DNA of 6,452 nucleotides from an uncultured Bacilli bacterium (GCA_947628765.1 CANRBD010000061.1:1-6452), one strand, 5' to 3'; shown: positions 1 through 5,679, counted from the first letter of the stretch. Notes: generated from the letters alone by a model not told the origin. A program made the numbers and translations.

Positions 1-235
1 TACCATCCTGAGCTTTAAGTTTCAAACCGTGACAATTTGTCACGGTTTCATTGCCTTCTTCTCTTAATCGTTGTTTCAATTTTCGCCAATATGCTTGTTT
101 ATCTTTACTTTCTGCGATAATACCTACTATATCTACAACACTTATAAAATATTTTTCTTGTTCCTTATCCCAAACTGTTCTAATTGTTTCATTTTTAAAT
201 ATCTTATTAATTAAATACATTTTATCTTGATTCAT
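1..235 (-). CDS. BRO-N domain (DinD/phage antirepressor-like) protein, C-terminus off window
   Basis: The ATG lies at 235-233 and 78 codons are open to the window edge, so only the N-terminal part is visible. The translation starts MNQDKMYLINKIFKN, continues through TVWDKEQEKYFISVVDIVGI and AYWRKLKQRLREEGN, and reaches TVTNCHGLKLKAQDG. From memory, this combination (W-D...YFSVVDV, YWRKLK, VTNCHGLK) is typical of the BRO-N family, annotated as prophage antirepressor or DNA-damage-inducible protein D. BRO-N domains are thought to bind DNA; the exact job of this subfamily is not established. An AGGGGGT Shine-Dalgarno (243-249) lies 7 nt upstream. A promoter with an overlapping LexA box suggests SOS control. 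The gene lies just beyond the nth terminator, where B. subtilis has ypoC and ponA, which suggests an accessory or phage-derived insertion. The coding sequence contains a long perfect inverted repeat at 24-48. Confidence 0.8.
   Translation of the reverse strand, partial: MNQDKMYLINKIFKNETIRTVWDKEQEKYFISVVDIVGIIAESKDKQAYWRKLKQRLREEGNETVTNCHGLKLKAQDG
24..48. repeat. Perfect 12-bp inverted repeat inside the BRO-N gene
   Basis: The arms AAACCGTGACAA (24-35) and TTGTCACGGTTT (37-48) are perfect reverse complements around one central base (36). On the coding strand the repeat spans the codons for the conserved TVTNCHG motif. It uses ACC, GTG and CAC, which are uncommon choices in this AT-rich sequence. 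It could be an operator-like site or an mRNA hairpin; its function is unknown. Confidence 0.85.
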
Positions 236-242
236 GTTTATT

Positions 243-249
243 ACCCCCT
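243..249 (-). promoter_or_regulatory. Ribosome binding site of the BRO-N gene
   Basis: AGGGGGT on the minus strand ends 7 nt before the ATG at 235. It fixes the start of the truncated gene. Confidence 0.75.
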
Positions 250-264
250 ATCCATGATAATTTA

Positions 265-294
265 ATTATAACATATGTTCGTTTATAAATGCAA
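265..294 (-). promoter_or_regulatory. Sigma-A-type promoter of the BRO-N gene
   Basis: The minus strand has a perfect -10 TATAAT (265-270) preceded by an extended TG motif (TGTTATAAT). A weak -35 TTGCAT lies at 289-294 with an 18-bp spacer. The promoter sits between the nth terminator and the BRO-N start codon, so the gene is its own transcription unit. A LexA box covers the upstream half of the -10 and part of the spacer. Confidence 0.75.
268..281. promoter_or_regulatory. LexA/DinR (SOS) box over the BRO-N promoter
   Basis: The minus strand reads CGAACATATGTTAT. This matches 12 of 14 positions of the Bacillus SOS box CGAACRNRYGTTYC and contains the perfect palindrome AACATATGTT. The box overlaps the -10 hexamer (265-270), where LexA binding would block RNA polymerase. 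Placement over the promoter of a DinD-like gene supports damage-inducible expression. LexA itself is not in the window. Confidence 0.7.
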
Positions 295-306
295 TATTTT
301 TTGTTC

Positions 307-332
307 AAAAAAAAGCTATCAAATTTGATAGC
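307..332 (-). terminator. Intrinsic terminator after nth (possibly bidirectional)
   Basis: A perfect 18-nt palindrome (315-332), GCTATCAAA/TTTGATAGC, is followed on the minus strand by eight T (complement of 307-314). It lies 48 nt past the nth stop. On the plus strand ATTTTT follows, so weak termination in that direction is possible. Confidence 0.85.
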
Positions 333-380
333 ATTTTTATAAACATTTTATTTACAAATGTCTATTATCTTTCTAATATG

Positions 381-1004
381 TTACTTTTTATATTTGCATA
401 TATCCCTTAGTTGACAGTTTGCACATTGGGGTTTTCTAGCCATACAATGGTATCTACCGAATAAAACTAATTGATGATGTCTTTTACATAAATCTTCTTT
501 TTTAAACTTTTTAGTTAGTTTTTTTTCTATAGTATATGGATCATCCCCTTCTTTAGCTAAGCCCAAACGAATACTTACTCTAGTTACATGAGTATCAACT
601 GCTATACAAGGTTCATTAAATAAATTACTTAAAACCACATTTGCGGTTTTTCTACCTACGCCAGGAAGACTTTCTAAATATTCGCGATTATTAGGGACTT
701 TACCATGACAGTCTTGTAAAAGTCTTGTAGCAATTTCAATAACATTACTAGCTTTTTTATTAAAGGTTCCAATAGGTCTTATAATTTGCGTAATATCTTC
801 TAGTTTAGCTTTACTTAAAGCTTCTAAATTAGGATACTTTGAAAATAATATATTCGTAACCATATTCACTCTTTTATCAGTTGTTTGAGCACTTAACATG
901 ACCGCTAAAACAAGTTCATAATCTTTGGTGTAATTAAGTTCACAGCGAGGATTTGGAAAAAGTTCGTCTAAATAATTTTCAATTTTATTCGTTAAGCCAA
1001 TCAT
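381..1004 (-). CDS. nth: Endonuclease III, DNA glycosylase/AP lyase
   Basis: This base-excision repair enzyme removes oxidised pyrimidines and cleaves the abasic site through its lyase activity. Numbering from the ATG at 1004 (207 residues; E. coli Nth has 211), the helix-hairpin-helix LPGVGRKTANVV contains catalytic Lys119, and AVDTHV contains catalytic Asp137. The C-terminus carries an intact C-X6-C-X2-C-X5-C [4Fe-4S] ligand set at Cys187, 194, 197 and 203. An in-frame TTG at 1010 would add two residues, but the AAAGAAG Shine-Dalgarno (1014-1020) is only 3 nt from it and 9 nt from the ATG, so I prefer the ATG. The start lies inside the 3' end of dnaD, a 20-nt overlap suggesting translational coupling. 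The dnaD-nth pairing is also found in B. subtilis. Confidence 0.95.
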   Translation of the reverse strand: MIGLTNKIENYLDELFPNPRCELNYTKDYELVLAVMLSAQTTDKRVNMVTNILFSKYPNLEALSKAKLEDITQIIRPIGTFNKKASNVIEIATRLLQDCHGKVPNNREYLESLPGVGRKTANVVLSNLFNEPCIAVDTHVTRVSIRLGLAKEGDDPYTIEKKLTKKFKKEDLCKRHHQLVLFGRYHCMARKPQCANCQLRDICKYKK

Positions 1005-1605
1005 AGTCAAATACTTCTTTCTTATTTTTCTTTTTGGTGGTTTGTGATTTTTGGATATCAGCTTTATTTTTTATGCCTTTCTTTTTCCACTCATATAAAA
1101 TTTTATCAATATATCTTAAATTACTAACGCCATTATAAACAGCTTCTTTTAAAGCCAAAAGAATAATTTCTTCAGTCATATCATCTTCAAGCCAAGCGGT
1201 AATAATTTCATATTCCATAGGGCTTAAAGTACGGGCAAATTCTTTTTCAAATTTATCATATATGTTGGTATCTTTAACTTCTTTTTTATTTTCCATTAAA
1301 ATTAAAGCTAATTTTTTATAAAGTTCATCACAAGATACATATTCTTCAGCGACATTGTTATTAGTTACCCGGTCTAAAGAAATAATATCTTTTTTTGTTA
1401 AATTGTTAATGATATTAAGTACATCTACGGTTTTAAGTTCTAAATCACGAGAAATACGTTCTGGATCAAATTCACGATTATTTAAAAGATAAACAAGAAC
1501 GATAAATTCTTCATCGGTCATTTTTAATTTTTTATAATTTGTAAGCAATAATTTAGGAATGATTATATTCCCATCTTTTAATATATCAATTATTTTTCCT
1601 GTCAT
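985..1605 (-). CDS. dnaD: DnaD-family replication initiation protein
   Basis: DnaD acts in Bacillota replication initiation and restart, remodelling DNA with DnaA/PriA and helping load the replicative helicase through DnaB and DnaI. The protein has 206 residues (B. subtilis DnaD is about 230). Residues 15-80 look like the N-terminal winged-helix oligomerisation domain (MTDEEFIVLVYLLN...ISRDLELKTVDVLNIINNLTKK). Residues 115-178 form the DnaB_2/DnaD C-terminal domain. Its DNA-binding YxxxIxxxW signature is intact: Tyr165, Ile169, Trp173 in YIDKILYEW. A Lys-rich linker (about 174-197) leads to a C-terminal FDYDWLNE tail. An AGGTGA Shine-Dalgarno precedes the ATG. The gene starts 25 nt after the upstream unknown gene, with no room for a separate promoter, and overlaps nth, so they form one operon. 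Confidence 0.93.
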   Translation of the reverse strand: MTGKIIDILKDGNIIIPKLLLTNYKKLKMTDEEFIVLVYLLNNREFDPERISRDLELKTVDVLNIINNLTKKDIISLDRVTNNNVAEEYVSCDELYKKLALILMENKKEVKDTNIYDKFEKEFARTLSPMEYEIITAWLEDDMTEEIILLALKEAVYNGVSNLRYIDKILYEWKKKGIKNKADIQKSQTTKKKNKKEVFDYDWLNE

Positions 1606-1630
1606 TTAAATCACCTATGTTTATTATAAA

Positions 1631-2230
1631 CTAATTATGGGAATTTGTCGATGGAACTATGGCAACATTATAGGATTCTTCATCGAGTTTTAAAATGGTA
1701 AAACTATCTGAACTAACAATATTGCTTTCAATCCATGATTCTTGAACTTGTTTGAGCCATTTTGTGTTAATTGAATCATCATAAAAAACAGCGGAAGTAT
1801 TTTCACTAAGATAAAATTCCTTATTTAAATGCATAAGATATATAAAATCACAACTTCCTTTTGAAATATTATCATAAACACAAAGCATATAGTTATTTAT
1901 TTGAAATTTAAAAATATTTTCGTTTTTTGTCACATGGATATTGCCTACTTTTTTATCTATGTTATTTTGCAGATAAAAAATATCAGGCTTTTGTCTGAAG
2001 ATTTTTAATGCCTCCTTTATCCCTTCGTTGTTTTGATATTCTAAAACAAATAATGAAGACTTTTCATTATCAGTAATTAAAAGCGAATTACTGTGTTTAA
2101 GTCTTAAAAAGACAATACCTATTTCATTTTCTTTTAATCTTAAATCAATATGTTTAGCGGTAAAAGCTCTGGTGTCAATGTGACTTAAAACACAAAAGGT
2201 AATTATTAAAAAAATAATGATTTTTTTCAT
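1631..2230 (-). CDS. Putative exported or membrane-anchored protein of unknown function
   Basis: I do not recognise this 199-residue protein. It starts MKKIIIFLIITFCVLSHIDT: a Lys-Lys n-region, a hydrophobic core at residues 4-17 and a possible signal peptidase site near Ala22 (TRA-FT). The only Cys near the core (Cys13, in ITFC) does not make a good lipobox. The rest alternates predicted beta strands with a few helices (GIVFLRLKHSN, SLFVLEY, IKEALKIF, YMLCVYDN, CDFIYLMHL, YNVAIVP). This loosely recalls the strand order of a metallo-beta-lactamase-like fold, but there is no HxHxDH metal motif, so I make no functional claim. The gene lies 29 nt after cca and 25 nt before dnaD in the same direction. 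B. subtilis has birA, panBCD, dinG and asnS between those genes. Its ribosome binding site lies in a hairpin after cca. Confidence 0.8.
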   Translation of the reverse strand: MKKIIIFLIITFCVLSHIDTRAFTAKHIDLRLKENEIGIVFLRLKHSNSLLITDNEKSSLFVLEYQNNEGIKEALKIFRQKPDIFYLQNNIDKKVGNIHVTKNENIFKFQINNYMLCVYDNISKGSCDFIYLMHLNKEFYLSENTSAVFYDDSINTKWLKQVQESWIESNIVSSDSFTILKLDEESYNVAIVPSTNSHN

Positions 2231-2233
2231 AAA

Positions 2234-2261
2234 AAAACACCCTTATTAAAAGGTATGTTTT
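2234..2261 (-). terminator. Hairpin plus U-tract after cca, embedding the next gene's RBS
   Basis: Paired arms are AAAACA/TGTTTT (2234-2239 with 2256-2261) and CCTT/AAGG (2241-2244 with 2250-2253). They are separated by a small C/TA internal loop, with a 5-nt apical loop. On the minus strand T residues follow directly, up to the ATG at 2230. It looks like a weak intrinsic terminator or attenuator. Its downstream arm contains AAGGG, the probable Shine-Dalgarno of the exported protein, and the cca stop overlaps the upstream arm. Confidence 0.5.
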
Positions 2262-3351
2262 AACTATAATTATTAGTAATATATGAGGTTAAAGTTTTTT
2301 TAGAATTTTCTAGTTCATCATTTACAATTTTTTTCTCTAAATCTCTGATTAAATCTTTTAAAAATTTCCCTGGCTCTTTATTTAAAATCTCACATATTTC
2401 CATTGGGCTTAAAGCAATATCTAGCTTACTATGAATTTGTAAATTAGAATATTCTTTATTTATCTTATTACGATTAATGCCATATAATTCACTAGCCAAA
2501 TCACAGACATATAAGCCATATTTATACAAAGTATACTTATCTAATAAATTTTTATTTTTAAGTGCGAGTAGTGCTAAAATAGTATCTTTTTCATTAGTAC
2601 TGAAATTATATTTATCAAGGGCATCTAACTGAGCCCAAGTTACCATAAGTGATGGTGTGATCTTAATTTTTCTAAGTTTAGGGATATCTAAATTATCAGC
2701 TAATTTTAATTCAATCAATAATTTAATTCCATATTCTTTATTAGGACTGGCAAAAATAATATCTAATTCATCGCGTTTACGTTCTTTAGATAATTTCTTA
2801 ACTAAAGGGGCATATTTCTTAATATAAGCCTTTAAAACTGGTTCTAGTTCAAAGTCTAACACGGTAGCAAATCTGACCGCTCTTAATATTCTAAGAGCAT
2901 CTTCTTTTAAGCGAATTTTAGGATTGCCAATCATCCGAATAATATGATTATCTAAATCGCTTTTGGCATTTAATAAATCAATTTCGTTTCCATCTTTATC
3001 AATACATAATGTATTAATCGTGAAATCACGTCTTTTTAAATCTTCTTCTAAGTTATCTATATATTTAATATCTATTGGTTTACGATTATCAATATATTTA
3101 CCCTCACTTCTAAAAGTAGTAATTTCAAAATTGATTTTATCGTACATTACAACGACTGAACCATATTCTTGATTAGTTGTTACTACTTCTTCAAAAATAC
3201 TCATAATTTCCATGGGGGTAGCATCAGTACAAATATCCACATCAATAGAACTTCTTTTTAAATATAAATCACGTGGAAAGCCACCAATAATATAAGCTTT
3301 ATAACCATATTCTTCAATTTTTTTTAAAACATTAAGGGCCGCACTGTACAC
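2260..3351 (-). CDS. cca: CCA-adding tRNA nucleotidyltransferase (class II)
   Basis: The enzyme adds or repairs the 3' CCA of tRNA in the cytoplasm without a nucleic-acid template. It has 363 residues (B. subtilis Cca is about 397). N-terminal motifs are in class II order: GGFPRD (23-28), metal-binding DVD (Asp37, Asp39), the flexible-loop region TTFRSEGKYIDNRKP (79-92), RRDFTIN (107-113), DLL (125-127), EDALRILRAVRF (150-161) and ERKRDEL (190-196). The remainder is the helical neck-body-tail. A poly(A) polymerase cannot be excluded by eye, but a single copy in a Bacillota core cluster favours Cca. The start is GTG: AAGGAGGA (3358-3365) lies 6 nt upstream and an in-frame TAA lies just before it. 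No promoter fits between the HU terminator and this start. Confidence 0.93.
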   Translation of the reverse strand: MYSAALNVLKKIEEYGYKAYIIGGFPRDLYLKRSSIDVDICTDATPMEIMSIFEEVVTTNQEYGSVVVMYDKINFEITTFRSEGKYIDNRKPIDIKYIDNLEEDLKRRDFTINTLCIDKDGNEIDLLNAKSDLDNHIIRMIGNPKIRLKEDALRILRAVRFATVLDFELEPVLKAYIKKYAPLVKKLSKERKRDELDIIFASPNKEYGIKLLIELKLADNLDIPKLRKIKITPSLMVTWAQLDALDKYNFSTNEKDTILALLALKNKNLLDKYTLYKYGLYVCDLASELYGINRNKINKEYSNLQIHSKLDIALSPMEICEILNKEPGKFLKDLIRDLEKKIVNDELENSKKTLTSYITNNYS

Positions 3352-3357
3352 ATTAAT

Positions 3358-3365
3358 TCCTCCTT
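3358..3365 (-). promoter_or_regulatory. Ribosome binding site fixing the GTG start of cca
   Basis: AAGGAGGA on the minus strand is a near-perfect Shine-Dalgarno 6 nt before GTG at 3351. An in-frame TAA just upstream rules out a longer protein. Confidence 0.85.
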
Positions 3366-3373
3366 CTTAGCAG

Positions 3374-3397
3374 AAAAAAAAGGCTATAAAAAGCCTT
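3374..3397 (-). terminator. Intrinsic terminator after the HU gene
   Basis: A 6-bp stem, AAGGCT (3380-3385) with AGCCTT (3392-3397), encloses a 6-nt loop. On the minus strand it is followed by a T run (complement of 3374-3379). The HU stop codon (3396-3398) overlaps the upstream arm. The short stem suggests partial rather than full termination, which cca downstream would need. Confidence 0.75.
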
Positions 3398-3668
3398 AGT
3401 TAACAGCGTCTTTTAATTTAGCACCAGCTTTGATAGTAACTGCAGTTCTAGCAGGAATAGTAACTGTTTCACCAGTTCTTGGGTTACGTCCTTTTCTTGC
3501 AGCTTTGTGTTGAGTTGCAAAAGTGCAGAAACCAGTTAAGGCTACTTTTCCTTCTGATTTTAATCCTTTAACGATACCTTTCATAGTAGCGTCAAGAGCT
3601 CTTGTAGCATCTGCTTTTGTTAATCCTGTTTCTTCTGCAATATAGTTTACTAACATTTGTTTTGTCAT
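3396..3668 (-). CDS. hup: HU-family nucleoid DNA-binding protein
   Basis: HU is a small dimeric protein that bends and compacts DNA and assists replication, repair and recombination. The 90-residue length is exactly typical. The N-terminal helices (MTKQMLVNYIAEETGLTKAD...) lead into the beta-sheet core GFCTFATQHKAARKGRNPRTG. Residues Arg61-Asn62-Pro63 form the tip of the beta-arm, whose Pro intercalates in the minor groove; TIPARTAVTIKAGAKLKDAVN closes the fold. A strong AGGAGGT Shine-Dalgarno (3677-3683) sits 8 nt before the ATG. The gene has its own promoter behind A-tracts and its own terminator. It follows spoIVA as hbs does in B. subtilis. IHF is unlikely, since this lineage normally carries a single HU. 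In B. subtilis the gene is called hbs. Confidence 0.95.
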   Translation of the reverse strand: MTKQMLVNYIAEETGLTKADATRALDATMKGIVKGLKSEGKVALTGFCTFATQHKAARKGRNPRTGETVTIPARTAVTIKAGAKLKDAVN

Positions 3669-3676
3669 GTCTAAAT

Positions 3677-3683
3677 ACCTCCT
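3677..3683 (-). promoter_or_regulatory. Strong ribosome binding site of the HU gene
   Basis: AGGAGGT on the minus strand lies 8 nt before the ATG, in keeping with high expression. A small possible hairpin, TAAGC/GCTTA (3696-3700 with 3707-3711), lies in the leader just upstream. Confidence 0.8.
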
Positions 3684-3718
3684 ATATAAAATTGTTAAGC
3701 TACCTTGCTTACATTTTC

Positions 3719-3747
3719 AGAATACCATGTTTCACATGAAAAATCAA
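3719..3747 (-). promoter_or_regulatory. Sigma-A promoter of the HU gene
   Basis: The -35 TTGATT (3742-3747) and the extended -10 TGG-TATTCT (hexamer 3719-3724) are separated by exactly 17 bp. The leader would be about 45 nt. The spacer contains a short inverted repeat, CATGT-GAA-ACATG, which could be a regulator site but may be chance. Confidence 0.75.
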
Positions 3748-3760
3748 TATATTTCGCGTA

Positions 3761-3816
3761 TTTTTTGCACTTTTTTGATATTTTTATGCTAAATTGTTAC
3801 TTTTTTCTTTATTTTT
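3761..3816 (-). promoter_or_regulatory. Phased A-tracts upstream of the HU promoter
   Basis: On the coding strand, A-tracts of 5 or 6 bases lie at 3761-3766, 3771-3776, 3781-3785, 3801-3806 and 3812-3816. Their starts are 10, 10, 20 and 11 bp apart, that is, in helical phase. They begin about 14 bp upstream of the -35. Such DNA is intrinsically curved and the nearest tracts could act as an UP element. This stretch fills the gap between spoIVA and the HU promoter. Confidence 0.6.
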
Positions 3817-3839
3817 GTGAAATATCCGTTCTTTTGCAG

Positions 3840-3868
3840 AAAAAAAGAATAGATTTTAAACTATTCTT
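3840..3868 (-). terminator. Intrinsic terminator after spoIVA
   Basis: An 8-bp stem, AAGAATAG (3845-3852) with CTATTCTT (3861-3868), encloses an 8-nt loop. Five further T follow on the minus strand (complement of 3840-3844). The spoIVA stop codon (3867-3869) overlaps the upstream arm. Confidence 0.85.
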
Positions 3869-5342
3869 ATAAGACAATGGCAAATAAATTACTTGAGCCT
3901 TTATTAACTAATTTAGATAAAGTTTGTTGTAGTTTAAATCTAACTGTTTCTGGCATTAATGAAAGCTTTGCTTGAATTCCTTCTTGAACGATTACATCTA
4001 AGCTACGACCAAAAATTTCACTTTTCCAAATATCTGAAGTATCACTTTCACGGTCTTTCATTAAATAATTAATTAATTCTTTACTTTGAAGTTCCGAACC
4101 GATAATCGGCTCAAAGGTACTTTCAACATCGACCCTAATCATGTGAATTGAAGGCGCTACAGCTTTTAATTTAATACCATATCTACTGCCTTGTTTAATA
4201 ATTTCTGGATTTTCTAAAGTCATATCACTTAGAGTTGGACTGGCAACTCCATAACCTGTGGTTTTAACCATTTTAAGGGCATCTTTAATTTGATCATATT
4301 CGCTTTTAGCTTCATTATAATCTTGGAATAAAGTAAGCAGCTGTGAACGATTAGTAATATCGACACCAATAATTTCTTTTAAAACTTCATTATAAAGCTC
4401 ATTAGGGGCTTTTAAAGTTACATTAACTTCACCTGTCGAAGTATTAACTTCTGAAAGATATGCTTTACTGATATATTCGCATTTTTCTAAGCTTTCAGTT
4501 ATACAATCGATATCTCTTAATTTATCTATTTCACAAATACTTTCTTTAATTGTTTCAATATAGGCTTTTTTAAGCCAATTAGAAGGTGAAAGACAAGCAA
4601 CCCAATCTGGCATTTCAACATTAATACGAACTACTGGGAATTCATATAAGGCTTCTCTTAAAATGTTATAAGCATCACGTTCACTCATGTTTTCAACATT
4701 CATGGGGATTACTGGTACATTGTAACTTTCTTTTAAATTTTGAGTTAATGTTTCCGTTTCTGGAAGCATTGGATGAGTTGAATTCATAATGACAATAAAT
4801 GGTTTCCCAATTTCATTTAACTCACCAACAATTCTTTCTTCAGCTTCAACATAATCCTCTCGTGAAAATTCACCAATGGAACCATCAGAAGTGACTAATA
4901 CCCCAATGCTTGAATGGTCTTTGATAACTTTTTCAGTGCCAATTTCTGCCGCTTCAATAAATGGTATTTCTTCTTCATACCATGGCGTCCTAACCATGCG
5001 TGGGCCATTTTCATCTTCATAACCTTTGGCGCCATTTATAACATAACCAACACAATCTACTAGTCTTACATCAGCAGTAAAATCATCAATTTTAATTTTT
5101 GCCGCATTACCAGGAACAAATTTTGGCTCAGTAGTCATAATGGTTTTACCTTGGGCTGATTGTGGTATTTCATCTAAAGTGCGTTTGCGTTCATATTCAT
5201 CTTCAATATTAGGAACAACTAGGTTTTCAATAAATCTTTTTATAAATGTTGATTTACCTGTTCTAACCGCGCCTACGACACCTAAATATATATCCCCACC
5301 TGTTCTTTCAGTAATGCTTTTAATAATATCAATTTTTTCCAT
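3867..5342 (-). CDS. spoIVA: Stage IV sporulation protein A, spore-coat scaffold ATPase
   Basis: SpoIVA polymerises on the outer forespore membrane in an ATP-dependent way, forming the basement layer of the spore coat; in B. subtilis it is anchored by SpoVM. The length, 491 residues, matches B. subtilis (492). The N-terminal TRAFAC-type domain has the Walker A GAVRTGKS (24-31, Lys30), paired sensor threonines Thr70-Thr71 in TIMTTEPKFVP, and a Walker B aspartate at Asp96 in VRLVDCVGY. NSTHP (187-191) stands where true GTPases have NKxD, in keeping with ATP rather than GTP use. The middle and C-terminal domains are intact, ending in a hydrophobic NLFAIVL tail. The ATG is preceded by only a modest AGGG Shine-Dalgarno. 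The gene stands alone between two terminators, and the spoIVA-HU order matches B. subtilis. Confidence 0.97.
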   Translation of the reverse strand: MEKIDIIKSITERTGGDIYLGVVGAVRTGKSTFIKRFIENLVVPNIEDEYERKRTLDEIPQSAQGKTIMTTEPKFVPGNAAKIKIDDFTADVRLVDCVGYVINGAKGYEDENGPRMVRTPWYEEEIPFIEAAEIGTEKVIKDHSSIGVLVTSDGSIGEFSREDYVEAEERIVGELNEIGKPFIVIMNSTHPMLPETETLTQNLKESYNVPVIPMNVENMSERDAYNILREALYEFPVVRINVEMPDWVACLSPSNWLKKAYIETIKESICEIDKLRDIDCITESLEKCEYISKAYLSEVNTSTGEVNVTLKAPNELYNEVLKEIIGVDITNRSQLLTLFQDYNEAKSEYDQIKDALKMVKTTGYGVASPTLSDMTLENPEIIKQGSRYGIKLKAVAPSIHMIRVDVESTFEPIIGSELQSKELINYLMKDRESDTSDIWKSEIFGRSLDVIVQEGIQAKLSLMPETVRFKLQQTLSKLVNKGSSNLFAIVL

Positions 5343-5370
5343 CTAATCCCTACTTTCCATAGTTTACTAA

Positions 5371-5378
5371 AATATATG
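5371..5378 (-). promoter_or_regulatory. Possible sigma-E-like -10 of spoIVA
   Basis: CATATATT on the minus strand matches 6 of 8 positions of the sigma-E -10 CATACAMT and sits about 28 nt before the ATG. In B. subtilis spoIVA is sigma-E dependent. I could not find a convincing -35 at 14-15 bp, so this is a weak call. Confidence 0.3.
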
Positions 5379-5400
5379 ATGAAAATATTTTTTATAGAAC

Positions 5401-5424
5401 AAAAAAACTATCAATACGATAGTT
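5401..5424 (-). terminator. Intrinsic terminator after spoVIF
   Basis: A 7-bp stem, AACTATC (5406-5412) with GATAGTT (5418-5424), encloses a 5-nt loop. Five T follow on the minus strand (complement of 5401-5405). The spoVIF stop codon (5423-5425) overlaps the upstream arm. Confidence 0.8.
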
Positions 5425-5665
5425 AAATCATTTTATCGATATCATCAGGCACTTTATCATTGACAACTGCCTCAATGATTTTATCTTCTTTTTCTTTTGA
5501 AACATCTTTACCTGTCATTTGCCCTAACTCTTGAATTACCTCTCTTAAAGTCTGTTCATTTTTTAAATCAGCTTTTTGTAATTTAGCTGCCAAATCTAAA
5601 ATTGTTTGTTTACCAACATTAGTTTTCTTCTCTACCCTTTTAAAAAAATTATCTGAAAAACGCAA
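5423..5665 (-). CDS. spoVIF: Stage VI sporulation protein F
   Basis: This 80-residue protein matches SpoVIF (YjcC), a small soluble protein which in B. subtilis is made late in the mother cell and is needed for proper coat assembly and spore resistance. The visible pattern is the family's: FFKRVEKKTNV (7-17), a helical middle (TILDLAAKLQKADLKNEQTL, 21-40), then REVIQELGQMTGKDVSKEKEDKI and a VPDDIDKMI tail. It has no membrane segment. The start is TTG: a strong AGGAGG (5674-5679) lies 8 nt upstream and an in-frame TAG precedes it. A sigma-K-like -10 lies just upstream and a terminator follows, so it is probably monocistronic. It stands next to spoIVA; in B. subtilis the two are unlinked, so this is a local pairing of coat genes. 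Confidence 0.85.
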   Translation of the reverse strand: MRFSDNFFKRVEKKTNVGKQTILDLAAKLQKADLKNEQTLREVIQELGQMTGKDVSKEKEDKIIEAVVNDKVPDDIDKMI

Positions 5666-5673
5666 ATCTATCT

Positions 5674-5679
5674 CCTCCT
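5674..5679 (-). promoter_or_regulatory. Ribosome binding site fixing the TTG start of spoVIF
   Basis: AGGAGG on the minus strand lies 8 nt before TTG at 5665. The in-frame TAG overlapping it excludes an upstream start, and no ATG follows near enough to replace the TTG without losing conserved residues. Confidence 0.8.

Noticed and set aside
1004..1010. TTG at 1010 as the nth start
   Set aside because: The Shine-Dalgarno is only 3 nt from the TTG but 9 nt from the ATG at 1004, and the family length fits the ATG.
1631..2230. Metallo-beta-lactamase or ComEC-like assignment for the unknown exported protein
   Set aside because: The resemblance rests only on the order of beta strands; no HxHxDH or other metal ligands are present.
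2963..3172. Plus-strand open frame of 69 codons opposite cca
   Set aside because: It lies wholly inside cca on the opposite strand, whose motifs are unambiguous; no Shine-Dalgarno and no recognisable product.
3726..3738. Repressor operator at CATGT-GAA-ACATG in the HU promoter spacer
   Set aside because: Five-bp arms occur easily by chance and the motif matches no regulator I know; noted only within the promoter entry.
5140..5346. Plus-strand open frame of 68 codons opposite the start of spoIVA
   Set aside because: It is antisense to the conserved Walker A region of spoIVA and has no supporting signals.
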